From Eucommia ulmoides (Eukaryota > Streptophyta > Magnoliopsida > Garryales > Eucommiaceae): a stretch of DNA of 64,000 nt. The stretch is from the NCBI GenBank assembly GCA_016647705.1, contig CM028325.1, positions 25,902,474 through 25,966,473 of the forward strand, given 5' to 3'. Positions 52,828 through 64,000 of the stretch are shown here, in pieces (within the stretch, counting starts at the first letter, position 1; each line of letters opens with the position of its first letter). The translations under genes were made by a program, and so were the position numbers. The notes beneath the pieces were generated by a model. The model ran no database searches. It worked only from the letters and a program-made list of their open reading frames with translations, and was not told the DNA's origin.

Positions 52828-53665
52828 GTTGCTGATTTAATTCTAGGAATTAAAATTTCTAGATCTACTAAAGGACTAGTATTATCGCAATCTCATTATA
52901 TTGAGAAGATACTTGAGAAATTCAACAAGTATGATACTAGTCTAGCTAAAACACCTATTGATGTGAATTGTCATCTTACTAAGAATACTGGTGAAAGTAT
53001 CTCTCAGTTAGAGTATGCTCGGATAATAGGCAGTCTAATGTACTTAATGAATTGTACTAGACTTGATATTGCATACACGGTAAGTAAACTGAGCAGATAT
53101 ACTAGCAACCCAGTTCACGGACACTGGAATGCGATAGTTAGGGTACTTAGATATTTAAGGTATACCCTAAACTATGGATTGCATTACACCAAATATCCAG
53201 TTGTACTTGAATGTTACAGTGATGCTAATTGGATAACGGATTGTAAAGATACTAAATCCACAAGTGGATATATCTTCACACTTGGATGATGAGCTGTTTC
53301 ATGGAAATCTTCCAAACAGACGTGTATTGCAAGGTCTACAATGGAATCTGAATTTATTGCTTTAGACAAAGCAAGTGAAGAAGCAGAATGACTTCGTCAA
53401 TTTTTAGAAGATATTCCAATGTGGACGAAACCTGTGCCAGCTATTTGTATACATTGTGATAGCTAATCTGCAATTGGTAGGGCACAGAGTAGTATGTATA
53501 ACGGTAATTCTCGACACATACGACGTAGACATAATACCGTTAGATAGTTACTCTCGAGTTATCACAATTGACTTCGTGAAGTCAAAAGATAATATTGCAG
53601 ATCCGCTAACCAAAGGATTAACTAGAGAGAGAGAGTATATTGTTCATCGAGGGGAATGGGTTTAA
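52828..53665 (+). pseudogene. Copia RT C-terminus (second copy) and RNase H
   Basis: 52828-53182 repeats 51999-52353 with about 25 differences. RNase H follows: [41 protein letters not shown] and [18 protein letters not shown] at the end. Stops at 53287 and elsewhere. Confidence 0.9.
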
Positions 53666-54138
53666 AGCCTACAACTAATTAGTCACCTTAATGGAAACCC
53701 AACCTAGCTGACTGGAGATCCCAAGATCTAGGTTCAAATGGACAACCTAATTATGTGTAGACTAAGTAATCACTGGAAGGTTTTAAGTCTTATACTCATT
53801 CCTATAGTGAACCAGTGATAAATATAAGTATTAAGGATAAGCTTTGCTTTTAATGATTCCTATAGCTTGAAAAATTCAAGTAGGGTATATGGGATACTCT
53901 TGATAGGTTAATCACCTAGATGAGTAAAGAACAAGACCAATTCTATGAGAATGAGAAGGCCAAATTTTCTAAAGCACTCATTCAAACACTAGGATGTTCA
54001 AGGCCAAAATGAACACAACCAGAGAACTGACTGTGTCAGGACGTATCTGTGTGAATTCTATTGTCTTGGTTTACACAAATGGTTGAACAGTTCAAGACAT
54101 CGCGTTCACTGATTAGCCAAGTAAATCCGATAGTCTTT

Positions 54139-55560
54139 TGATGAGTGGATTATTTACCAACAAATCAAGTACTTTTATATTCAAATATTTGTGTGTTTTC
54201 AAGTACTTTTGTTAGTTTAATGTATTTTTGTGGTGTTTTATAGGTTTTTTGAATAAATGGGTGAAAAGAGGCAAAGTTGGTACAGGTGCAGTAATTTCAA
54301 GGCCAATTTGGAACATGATGCATTTTTATTTTGGAAAAACACAAAACATAGAAGTTGTAGAACTATTTCTTAGCTTTCCATAGGTTTTTCAATTACCTTA
54401 ATCAAAGCTCAGACGAAAAACTTACAGTCAAACTACTAACGGGTGTCACCGCTGCAGCGATGATACCACCGCCGCGGCGGTAAAACAGCAGAGAGTTGCT
54501 AAACTCTCTGCATTTCCACCGCTGCAACGGTAACTCTACACCAGATTAGGATATTTTATTAGATATTTTGAGATATTTATCCCTATAGAAACCTTCCTCC
54601 TTTCTTATTTTCGGCCCTCTACCCCTTAGAACATATTGAGGGATATTTTGAGAGGTTTTGGGAGTGCTCAACCAATTCCAAAGGAGAAGATCACATTGTG
54701 ATAAAGGAGAAGCGATCCTGAAGCATTTTTAATGGTAAATCTACGGACTAGGCTAAGTTTCTTTCGTTTCTTCTTTTATTTCTTAACTTCGGTAGTTAGT
54801 TGTGCATGTATAGCTTTGTTTTCATTGTATAACCGGCTATGGCCATGAGCTAAACGGGTTTTTATCTAGAGATTAATATAATTTATAAAAGTGTTGTTTG
54901 TTTGAGTTTGTGTTTTGTTAATGTGTGTTTTATAATAATTTCAATTGTGTTTGCCGTGTTGTCATGTTATTATACTTGTTTAGATAATTAGAGAATACGG
55001 GGTTTGACACTCGGGAGAGGTAACCCCGAATTTGGATTAGGGTAAATACAACACGACAATCTAATGACCCGGGAGGGGGTTAGAAAGTATGTAATCAATG
55101 ACGTTGGGGCGAGACTCACGTGACCTAGTGTTGTTAAGACGTTGAGGGGGACTTCTTCATTGACGCGAAGTCATGTATTCACTCGTCTTACACTCGAGAG
55201 AAGTGGAAAGTGAGTTTATAAACCGAGATTGTCGAATACCCGAACGCCATTAATGTAAATTAAAACAAGACCAAGCACGTTTTTGTAAACAAAAGTTAAT
55301 CCCTAGGCAAGATTTTACCTAAACATCTCATATTAGTATTAATATAGTTAATTTAATTAGTTTAATTAACTTAGTAGTAGTATTTATTAATTAAATTACA
55401 TTTGTTTTAGTCTAGATAAAGTTAGGTCATGATAAATGCAGTACTCAATAATGGTCAAAACCAATCCTTGTAGACACGATACCTCTACTCTCCCCATCTT
55501 TACTAAAATTTGACCTCGTATACTTGCGAGTAAAAGTAGTGGCGTATATACGTGCTACCA
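54139..55560 (+). mobile_element. Solo LTR, Athila-like, nested in copia
   Basis: Begins TGATGAGTGGATTATTTACC and ends CGTATATACGTGCTACCA, flanked by TCTTT (54134-54138 and 55561-55565). The TGATGAG(C/T)GGAT start and a U5 with GATACCTCTACTCTCCCC and TACTTGCGAGTAAAAG suggest an Athila-type gypsy LTR. No internal sequence remains. The intron-1 copia has the corresponding single AAAGA at 21209-21213. Confidence 0.85.
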
Positions 55561-55690
55561 TCTTTCACTAGAGAAGGTTCAAGGTTAAAAGCTACCTATC
55601 TCGATACAGTTACTTTCTATTTGAACTCTCTATAGTGTGTCAACATTGCATATGCATGTATACCCAGTCAATCTCATTCATGTGGGGGAT

Positions 55691-56842
55691 TGTTAGAACT
55701 ATTGGCTACTTTAATTGATTAATTAAAATGAGACTCATTAATAAAATTAATTGGGTTATTATTCTGTTGCGTTCCTCGTCATTTAAGGATCAACGTAGTA
55801 TATTTATATGCCAAAAATAATTAAGTTTTGAATGAGATTTTAATTCTCAAAGAAACCCATTTGAGATTGATTGAAGATATAAATGAATGTATTATCCCAC
55901 ATTGCTTGGAAGGGGATAAGTTATCCCATATTGTTTGGAAAGAGAAAACTTGAGTTGTAAGGGCAGTTATCCCACATTGGTTGTTGAGAAGAAACTCAAG
56001 TTTGTATCAAGTTATAAATTGATGACAAAGGCAAGCCACTAACAATGAAACCTTCAAACTCGAATTGGGTCGAGTTGAGTTTGAGTTGGGACAAATCCAT
56101 CCATATTTGGATTTGGTTGGGACCGAATTCGAGTTGGGTCGGATCGGGTCGAATCTTGACCCGCCAGATTAGTTTAAAATTTAATTAGTGACAGTTAAGA
56201 AGTTAATTAATTGCTTAATCGTTAATTTTGAATTAGTACCAATGAACAGACATGAAGGTTCATTAGGTGATTGTTCGCGTTAACGTTGATACGAACAGGT
56301 GCATTTGCAAAGTTGGTGATTGTTTGCGTTAACATTAATGCGAACAGGTGCCTTTCCAAAGTTGGTGACCGTTCGCGTTAACGTTAACGTGAACCGATGT
56401 CTTTCCAAAATTGCATCCATTCAATGGTGGCTTTTGGTCTTCTATAAATAGGAGACTTGTCATGCATTTTATTTCGTCTCATACACAACATTCTACTCTG
56501 TTCTTCTTTGTTTATGTTACATTAATGTTAACACATTTTGCTATTGTTCTTTTGTTTCTATTACGTTAACGTTAACACATTCTGCTGCTGTTCTTTTTTA
56601 TTTCTGTTACGTTAATGTTAACACATTTTATCTCTGCTATTTTTTAACTTTCTGTTACATTAACGTTAACGTCACGTTTCTGATTTAGTATACACTTAAT
56701 TTGCTTCACAAAATTTTCATTATTTGTTTTTAATGTCCTTACATGATTAATTAATATTCACATTAATATTGTTTAATAATTATTAGTTTAATTTCATTGT
56801 TATTTATATATTTATCTTGAAATTTCGACATTTACACCAACA
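55691..56842 (+). repeat. 3' LTR of the downstream copia
   Basis: 1152 bp, TGTTAGAACTATTGG to TTTACACCAACA. It has three U3 52-bp repeats (56268-56418) against two in the 5' LTR, which explains most of the length difference. Confidence 0.92.
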
Positions 56843-56847
56843 TGTTA

Positions 56848-57404
56848 ATAAAAAATGGTGGGGTTGTTAATAAGTTAGATACACACACTTTTTCTGTTCA
56901 TTGGATCCTTTGATTTTTATTCCTCGTATTTGAGGATCACTATTGTTGTATCTTAGAACACAGATGCTCGATGCAAACCGTGAGCACCATAGCAGAGACG
57001 ATTGTAATTGTGATACTTTTTCTTTACTAATTTTATGTCTTTCAATTTAATATTAAAGGAAGAATATTTTCGTAATATTTGAACCAAAAACTTAAATAAA
57101 CAAAACCATAGAGGGATGTTCGTCTTTTTCTTTTTTGCTATCTCTCCACTTTGACTTCCACCAACAAAGTTCTCCTTAGAGGCAAATTCAAAATTTCCTC
57201 TTCCCATATTTTCTCTCAAGATTGCAATTTCCTTAATACATGTGTAGAACATAAAGGGCAATACAGTTTACGATCAATTCATTATAGGGATATCATACTT
57301 GCACCTTAACTCCTTGGATCATTGTATTTTGGGAAAGGCTTTCCATTGAACCCTGTGCATAGAGATGTCGTATCTCTTCTTAGGACATTGTTTACACACA
57401 TCGA
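56848..57404. other. Intergenic DNA between retroelements
   Basis: No recognisable gene. A minus-strand frame at 56953-57261 (K-rich, 102 codons) has no supporting features. Confidence 0.5.
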
Positions 57405-59935
57405 TGTAGACACCGCATTTTGTCCTGCCTAATCAGTGTCGAATTGAAAGTAACAGTTTAGATAAACTTTAAACTTAGGTTTAAAGGAATGAATTTATAC
57501 CTTGGATCATACTGAATAATACAAAAAAACCACAAAACACCAAAAACCATAAAAACAGTTGAATTTGACTAAATTTGATAAAATAAAAGCTTTGGGTCAA
57601 CCTCGAAATTCCTAAAATTAAAAGGAGACTAAGATGACATTATTAAATGTTGATTTTAATTAAATCACCTCTAATATGATTAAATATTAGTTACTACCCT
57701 TTAATTATAGGAACTTTCGCCAAACTACCTCGGTTACCCACTTTGACTCCTGAAACATTTACTATCACCTGTTTCATCTATTCGATACTAAAAATATTAG
57801 TTTAAATTATTTTTTAAAGTACTAATATTCTTAAAACAAATCCAAAAGACCTAAATTAAGTCATGGAAATGTCATGACAAGTTCAAAATTACCAAAGTAA
57901 TTAAAGATTTGGACTTAGTTCGAAATCAAACAAACCAAAGTCATCTTGACAAACCAACAAGGCCTATTGAAATAAGGGTCCAACCCATCACTTAAATGAC
58001 TCGCAAATGATCATTGAAATGACCACTAAGCCCCTAAGATATTCTCTACACAAAATATCAAGGGAAAGAACTAAGTCACTTAGAAAGTCATTAACCGCTA
58101 TCGAAACCGAACCAATCCAGTTTGCCACCTTCCATACACTTAATGTAGGTATTGAGTGTCCATCCCTTAAATAATTAATTACTTGGGATGACATGGATGT
58201 GGTGGATTCAAAGAACCTAGACATTTTCACCAAAATATCTTAGGGTTAACCAAAACGATTGAAGTGTAACTATTGGTTACAAGGAAAACTGAGTCGGTTC
58301 GATCCAAATCTTAGCCCATCACATCAAGGGTCACTATCAAGCATTAAATTCCAAGTGACACCTTAAGACTAAGTTCAATGCACCTTGGAAGCATTAATGG
58401 CAACCAAATCGAAACAGTAAAACTAACTGATACTTAGCCAACAAACCAAACTGGAAGTGTCACATCAAGCCATTAATGCACAATTTCCTAAAGTTGTTTA
58501 AAGGTATTCAAGATCAAGACAAGGGGAGATCATCCGCAAGCCAAACAGACCCTAGAGATGAACCTGGGATGGTTTGTTTATCAACTAATGCACAGACCCC
58601 CAATTCAATATATACTGGGGCTTGTTTTCATATTTTGGGCACTTGAAAATCTCTCATTCTCTCTTTAGATTCGAGCAACGCTCTTTGCTTCTAGGGTTTC
58701 CAAGAAATTCTCTTCAAGAACACCTCGAAATTCTGCTGAAATTCTACCCTGGAGGAAGTTCTTGAAATTTTTGAAGGAAGAACTCAAGGATTTGTCGACA
58801 ACTAATCGAGGACAACCAAAAAAGATCAAGAAAGAAATGAAGGTAATCACTTAGGGAAGACTACCTCCCCTAAGTAGGTATGTGTTCTTAAAACCCCCTT
58901 TAATTTTGTCTTAAATATGTATATTATGTTCGTACATAGCATGATCATGCAATATTCATACTTAAATTTTATATACATAGCATGTATAACAAGTAAACAA
59001 GACAAAAACACTGAAAACATGTCAAAATCATCAAACTATGTCAAAACTGTTCAAGATCATGTCAGGAACATGTTGAACACATGAAACCAAACTTAAATGA
59101 ACTACATGATGACTTGATATTTGGTTACTCGCCAAAGTACGTAGGCAACCCACATAAGGGTTCGGTCACATTTAATAATAAAAATCATATTATATTGCAT
59201 ATTGGAACTACTTGTCAACCTGATTCGTTGTGAAAAAAAGGATATGTGGGCAACCTTTATAAGGTTCGACCGTTAAAAAAAATATAGTAATTTCATACCA
59301 TTTTACATGTTGGAACTACATGTCGACCTGATTCCCTGTGAAAATGGGGTTATGTATGAAGCCTTTATAAGGTTTGGTCATTTACATTTCAAGTTATTAT
59401 ATACTAGTATTGGGTTGTTGCTGCTTAGATTAGTGTAGTATTTACTGTTTTCACTATGTCAAAAATGCATAGAAATGGAAACACTTTAAAAAAATGAATT
59501 GGTTTTTGTTAAGTAAATCAAAAAAAATTACTTGGGTATTGTTTAAAAGTAAATATTTATTTAGACCAAGGTACCATTTACGAACATGTGTCTTGGGGTG
59601 CGTAAAACATTTCTCGAGCATAACCGACCCCTGAACTTAACGAAATCTCTAGTACAAGACATTTACGAGTCAAAACACGGGCCATTTCTAAAATAAAATG
59701 AATTTCTAAAATTCCGGTGATCTAGCACACCATTTAACCCTATACTAGGTAGCGACTCCTTTTTAAACATAAAATTCCTGCCCAAGAAGTTTTTCAAAAC
59801 CGATGAAAAGACCTTGAAAAACCATTTTAAAATGAACGAATTTGGAGGATTTCGAGAGAGAATAATGAAAACTTGTTTCCTATTCTTCCCGATCTCTACT
59901 GCTTCCCCTATCAAAATCTGGGGTGCGTCTCTCGA
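57405..59935 (+). mobile_element. Long gypsy (chromovirus-type) LTR, solo or truncated
   Basis: Starts TGTAGACACCGCATTTTGTCC, the opening of many plant chromovirus LTRs. TATA is CAATATATACTGGGG (about 58607), followed by a CT-rich leader. 59125-59395 carries two to three about 125-bp units with GTGGGCAACCTTTATAAGGTTCG. The final part has GGTAGCGACTCC. The right end is uncertain (about 59935), and no pol follows. Confidence 0.55.
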
Positions 59936-60194
59936 TCTACTAGATATGTATTTAAATTTGTATCCTATGCCTTATTTTATTTATTTAATTGTTGGTGTTC
60001 TTAGTTATTTAAACAGATTGAAATTCTATGTGATTTTTATTTATTATTTAATTTATATTTTATATAATTAGGTTAAATATCCCCAACAATTCTCTTGGTA
60101 GAATTCATATCAACTAGATATGGATGTGATATGTATATAGACATAATGTAAGAAATCAACATTCAATATTTTTCCATTATAGAGAATGAACCAA

Positions 60195-60360
60195 TTTGTA
60201 TAAGAATTATTTTGTAACTGTTTCTAAATACCTAAAATAATATGAAATGATTACAATAATAATACAATTTTATAACTATTCCTAAATACCTAAAATACAG
60301 ATTTGTAACTGTTTCTAAATACCTAAAATAATATGAAATGATTACAATAATAAAAGAGAG
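60195..60360. repeat. Tandem duplication, about 105-bp period
   Basis: TTTGTAACTGTTTCTAAATACCTAAAATAATATGAAATGATTACAATAAT occurs twice, with a partial third copy between. It lies at the LTR side of the copia remnant that follows. Confidence 0.8.
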
Positions 60361-60950
60361 GTTTAATACTCCCTTGCAAACTCGGCTAGCCTGGAGAGAC
60401 GAGGTTGGTTAGTAAAAGATGAAATGTGCCTTGTGAAGTCCCTTGGTAAATATGTCTGAGAGTTGATCACTGGAGGGACAAATTAAACTCAATGTATGCC
60501 AGTAAGAATGCGTTCCTGTATAAAGTGATAATCTAGTTCAATATACTTAATACGAGCGTAAAACATAGGATTTGAGGCCGTACATGTAGTGCTGATATTA
60601 TCACTAACTAAGATAATAGGCGTGGATATGAGAATTTGCAACTACTGGAGCAGATGATATATCCATGTGGATTCGGCACAAACATAGGCAAGAGATCAGT
60701 ACTAAATTTCGGCGCTTGATCGAGAAACAATATATTGTTTCTTGGTGGTCCAAGAGATCAGATTGGATCCCAAGAAAACACAAAAGCCAGTGCCTCCAAT
60801 GGCAGTAGAATGAAAAATGATATGGAAATGGCAAATGAATAGGAGGCAGAGTACTATTTTGTGTAGCCGATTGTAGAAGTAGAACAAGAGCTAGTGGTAT
60901 TACAGGAACAAAGGCCCATGATTATGGGTTTGGTGGAGTGCTTCTGGTAT
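60361..60950 (-). pseudogene. Copia RNase H remnant
   Basis: Minus strand GTGFCVFLGSNLISWTTKKQYIVSRSSAEI, then after a frame change CAESTWIYHLL, RIKYIELDYHFIQERI and a terminal SRLASLQGSIKP. This is the typical end of a copia polyprotein. Integrase-linker sequence abuts it, so RT is missing. Confidence 0.85.
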
Positions 60951-61790
60951 TAGATGTAAATGATAAGTGTTATTCATTAAAATAAACATGCCGAAAAATA
61001 TACACTTTGTTAGTTGTGTGGTCTAGACAACAATAGCCCTTGTGCTGCAAGCTGTAGCCTAAAAACACACATTCAACAATTCTTGGCAAAAGTTTATTAG
61101 TTAAGTAAGAACCTAAATGAGGATAACATTCACAACCAAGCACACGTAGTTCAGAATAGGAAAGAGTATGTCCATAAATATGGGAGAATAGTGAGGACCA
61201 CTGAAATTTGGAAGAGGGCGCGATTGATTACGTGAATAGCAGTGGAGATTACTTCAGATCAGTGATGAAGAGCAACATGACTTGTGAGAAGGAGGGTACG
61301 AGCCATCAGCAATGTGGTGGTGTTTTTATTTGGCAAGGCCATTTTGTTCGGGAGTGTGAGGATAAGAGAACTGATAATGAATATGTAGAGAAGAACAAAG
61401 AAATTTGAAGGGATCACACTATATTCTCCACCACCATTACTCTGAAATTGTTGGACGTAATGAAAAATTGAGTTTGGACTTAGGCTAAAAAGTTTTTGAA
61501 ATGTTGGAGAATTTCAGGTTTTTGTTTAATGAAGTATAGCCAAGTAAAACAAGTGTAGTTGTTAATGAACATCATATAATATTTATAACCAGAGACAGAA
61601 AGCACAAAAGATTTCCATTCATTAGAGTGAACTACAGTAAAAGGAAAGGAGATTTTTATTTCATGTGAGCTCGGAAATGGGAGATGTGTGGATTTACCTA
61701 AAGCACACTCGAAGTAGAAGAATGATTTAAATTTAAAAAGAGTAGATAACGATTTAGTTGAACCTAAGTAAGACATGAGCAAATGGATGA
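60951..61790 (-). pseudogene. Copia integrase remnant
   Basis: 61782-61480 encodes FPFTVVHSNEWKSFVLSVSGYKYYMMFINNYTCFTWLYFIKQKPEI, with core acidic positions altered (VHSN, INNYT). Further left come QSDGG, LTPQNKMA and PHLGSYLTNKLLPRIVECVFLGYS-type pieces in shifting frames. Confidence 0.85.
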
Positions 61791-61795
61791 CCTAT

Positions 61796-62660
61796 CTAAT
61801 TGTGCCAAAGCGTGGATGAGATAACCGAGGCAGATGAAGTGTGTAGGCAGGGAGAGATGGTAAGTAACTTGTAGTGTCCATCCTTACATAGGCCCTGATA
61901 GAGGAGAGAACCAAAGGTGAGATCAAAGATATGGAAGTGGCGAGCATTAAAAGCATAAAGAATGTGATTATTAGTGTAAAATTGAGTAATGGAGAGTAAA
62001 TTTTTACGTATTGAAGGAAGAACATAGATATTATTAAGAAGAATAGAGAAAGAGCCAAGTGGTAATGCCATATTATCCGTATAAGTTATTGGTAAGTGAT
62101 CACCATTGCCAAGTTGAATATAGTCAGGTCTACTATATAGTGTGTACTGCTGTAGGAGAGTAGGGTTGCCCGTCATATTGGTAGATGCACCAGTATCAAG
62201 ATACCAACTACGATCATTGAGTGACCACTGTGAAGTTTGTTTATTCTGATGTACCTGAGGTGGAACAATCCATAGGCCTGCAAAGATAGACTTCAGCGAT
62301 AAAGGAATGGATGGTTGGGCAAATGAAAAGAGCCGATAGTAATTGCAGGTAGAATGACCAATCCCAAAACATAATTGATATGGAGACATGGATTTTGGAG
62401 TAGGACTAAGAATACCCGAGGTATTGGTATGGTTTGTGGACGGACAACCATTGTTTTTGCGACTTTTGTGGCGAGAATTATGTTGCGACGCAACACCAGA
62501 ATGAGTTTGAGATGCAAGAAAGACAGAAGATGGAGGAGAAAAAGTGGTTTTGTGTCGGACCTTATAGTTGAGTAGTCGAGCACGCATATTAGAGAATAGT
62601 GGTAGTAAATCAAAACTCTCAATAGCGATGACTAACATATTGAACACAGAACCCAGGCCC
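61796..62660 (-). pseudogene. Copia gag end, protease and pre-integrase (long open frame)
   Basis: A 283-codon frame from 62647 leftward without a stop. CFGIGHSTCNYY replaces the zinc knuckle with incomplete spacing. The protease active site SWYLDTGASTNMTGN is intact, followed by VLPSIRKNLLSITQF and a GAG-pre-integrase end. Different lineage from the two other copia copies. The intact stretch is unusual beside the missing RT. Confidence 0.88.
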
Positions 62661-62749
62661 TAGAGAATGACATTTGATGGAGGTAAAATTGGTCGTGAAG
62701 CCTATAAGTGCCTAAAGACTCATCTGATATCCAAGTATGGAGAATGGTC

Positions 62750-63470
62750 TGGGCTGAGGGCTCCGAGCACCCTCAGCATGGATATTGGAAAATTGGGAGA
62801 CTCTAAACCATCCTAAAGACTAGCCTCTCTCGGGATCTCCAAGTTTCAAAAATAGACCGAGCTGAGGGCTCAAAGCACCCTCAGTAGGGTGAGCCTCAAA
62901 ACCTTCCAAGACAACTCCTAGTTAAAGTATGGAAGACAGGCTGAACTGAGGACTCCGAGCACCCTCATCTCATACATATACAAAAGGGGGAGAGCCTAAA
63001 ACCATCCAGAAGCTCCTTTAAGTCCAAGTATCGAAGATTGGCCGAGAAGAGGGATTCGATCATCCTCAGCTTGGATCACCCTCTAAGTGGCCCCCTAGGG
63101 CCACCCTGAAGATCAAAGAAGCCGAGATGAGGGAACTGAGCACCCTCATCCTGAATTACCTTCTACATGGCTCCCTCAAGCCACCAAACCCAAGAAGAAG
63201 ATCAAAAGGGTCCGAACTGAGGGATCTGATCACCTTCAACTAGGACATCATCCAAATGAGGCCTCTTAAATAAAGATTGAAGCCATATAGCCAAGCTGAG
63301 GAGTCCAAGCACCCTTAGCTTAGACATCCTCCAAACAGAGCCTCTCAAATGGAATTGAAGCTACATAGTTGAGCTGAGGGGTCCGAGCACCCTTAGCTCG
63401 AACTTCCTCTAAAAGGGCCTCCCAGACGAATTTTGAAGCAACGTGTCTAAGTACCCTCAGCTCAGATTCT
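62750..63470 (+). repeat. Array of short stem-loops in a retroelement region
   Basis: Eight to nine diverged units of about 80-100 bp. Each has GCTGAGGG...CCCTCAGC with a 9-10 nt loop (CTCCGAGCA in the best copy, 62753-62777). Other copies start near 62861, 62944, 63045, 63124, 63214, 63294, 63372 and 63445. Confidence 0.8.
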
Positions 63471-64000
63471 TCCACAAATAAATCCCCTAAGGCTATTTTG
63501 AAGCTCCTGATACCGTTATTGGCATCCTCTCCACCTTCTGATTAGCTAGAAGGGCTAAAAATGAGCCCTTAATATCTATTTCAAATAGGTCGGCCCATGA
63601 ACTTCTATAAGTGGGCCCAAAATCCCAATATAGGTATTTAGAGCACTAATACGTGCTCTTATTGGTTGCCTACCAAATTAAGCTAATTAAGCAGGATGAG
63701 GTTCTTAATTTCGTGGCGCTAATCGAGCCCTGCGCCCTATATATACTCCTAGGCATATATTGCCCAAAGGTAATTGCTTCTATTTCACTCTAGAGTATTT
63801 TTAGCATTCTTCTCTCCGATACTTACTCTTATGCCAGATGGGCCTCACCGGGCACCACCCTGGTAGGCCTTTGAGTAGGTGCTTGGAGTGCAGACTTGGA
63901 GCTCAACTTGGAGATCGGAATAGAGTCCAGAGAGAAGTTTATCTTAAAGTTTGAACAGGATCTTAGCTCAAATTCTAACGAGGAGCTTAGGTCAAATTTC
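63471..64000 (+). mobile_element. Gypsy LTR R-U5 region, cut by window end
   Basis: TATA in CCCTATATATACTCCTAGG (about 63736), followed by TTCACTCTAGAG and TCTTCTCTCCGATACTTACTCTTATGCC. Then a GC-richer block CGGGCACCACCCTGGTAGGCC. This layout matches R-U5 of plant gypsy LTRs in + orientation; the stem-loop array would then lie in U3. Confidence 0.5.

Larger units (their letters stand above)
47546..56842 (+). mobile_element. Ty1/copia retrotransposon downstream of TBL
   Basis: 9.3 kb with 5' LTR (47546-48625), gag, protease, integrase, RT, RNase H and 3' LTR (55691-56842). It is flanked by TGTTA (47541-47545 and 56843-56847). Same family as the intron-1 copy but in + orientation. Many stops and frameshifts are present, and the RT region is rearranged (52354-52827). 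A 1422-bp solo LTR (54139-55560) sits in the 3' untranslated part. The polypurine tract ATGTGGGGGAT precedes the 3' LTR. Confidence 0.92.

Noticed and set aside
56953..57261. Minus-strand 102-codon frame
   Set aside because: No recognisable domain, no promoter or splice support; isolated between retroelements.

Overview
The window is nuclear DNA from a flowering plant, most likely a eudicot. It is AT-rich and consists mainly of nested, decayed transposable elements around one complete protein-coding gene. The species cannot be named from the sequence. The plant assignment rests on the gene family (TRICHOME BIREFRINGENCE-LIKE, TBL), its intron structure and plant-type Ty1/copia, Ty3/gypsy, Helitron, CACTA, MITE and SINE elements.

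The gene lies on the + strand. Its five exons at 17359-17699, 29827-29998, 45836-46032, 46356-46514 and 46641-46989 sum to 1218 nt and encode 405 residues without interruption. The product has an N-terminal membrane anchor, a PMR5N cysteine region, a GDS motif and a DxxH motif, as expected of a Golgi polysaccharide (probably xylan) O-acetyltransferase. The exons total 1.2 kb but span 29.6 kb, because intron 1 (12.1 kb) and intron 2 (15.8 kb) are filled with transposable elements. Intron 3 is enlarged by a foldback MITE.

Left flank (1-17358): the 3' end of a Ty3/gypsy element with a 93-bp tandem array, an antisense ORF and a probable LTR (1-3844). Then a repeat field with a PIF/Harbinger-like element, Helitron ends at 6290 and 10873, a minisatellite-bearing TIR element, a gypsy remnant (13440-15040), a CACTA terminus (15124) and a gypsy LTR (15690-16971) ending about 390 bp upstream of the TBL start codon.

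Intron 1 carries a minus-strand copia element (20739-29198) with two nested solo LTRs (21451-23601 and a TRIM-like one at 26749-27031). Intron 2 carries a minus-strand Tat-like gypsy element (30334-39766), several tandem duplications and two SINEs with clear target-site duplications.

Right flank (47000-64000): a second copy of the intron-1 copia family in the opposite orientation (47546-56842, TSD TGTTA) with a nested solo LTR (54139-55560) and a rearranged reverse-transcriptase region. Then a long gypsy-type LTR (57405 to about 59935), a copia remnant lacking reverse transcriptase (60360-62660) and an LTR region with an array of short stem-loops (62750-63470) running off the window. No retroelement is coding-intact. 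The two related copia copies act as empty-site controls for each other's nested insertions, so the insertion history can be read directly.
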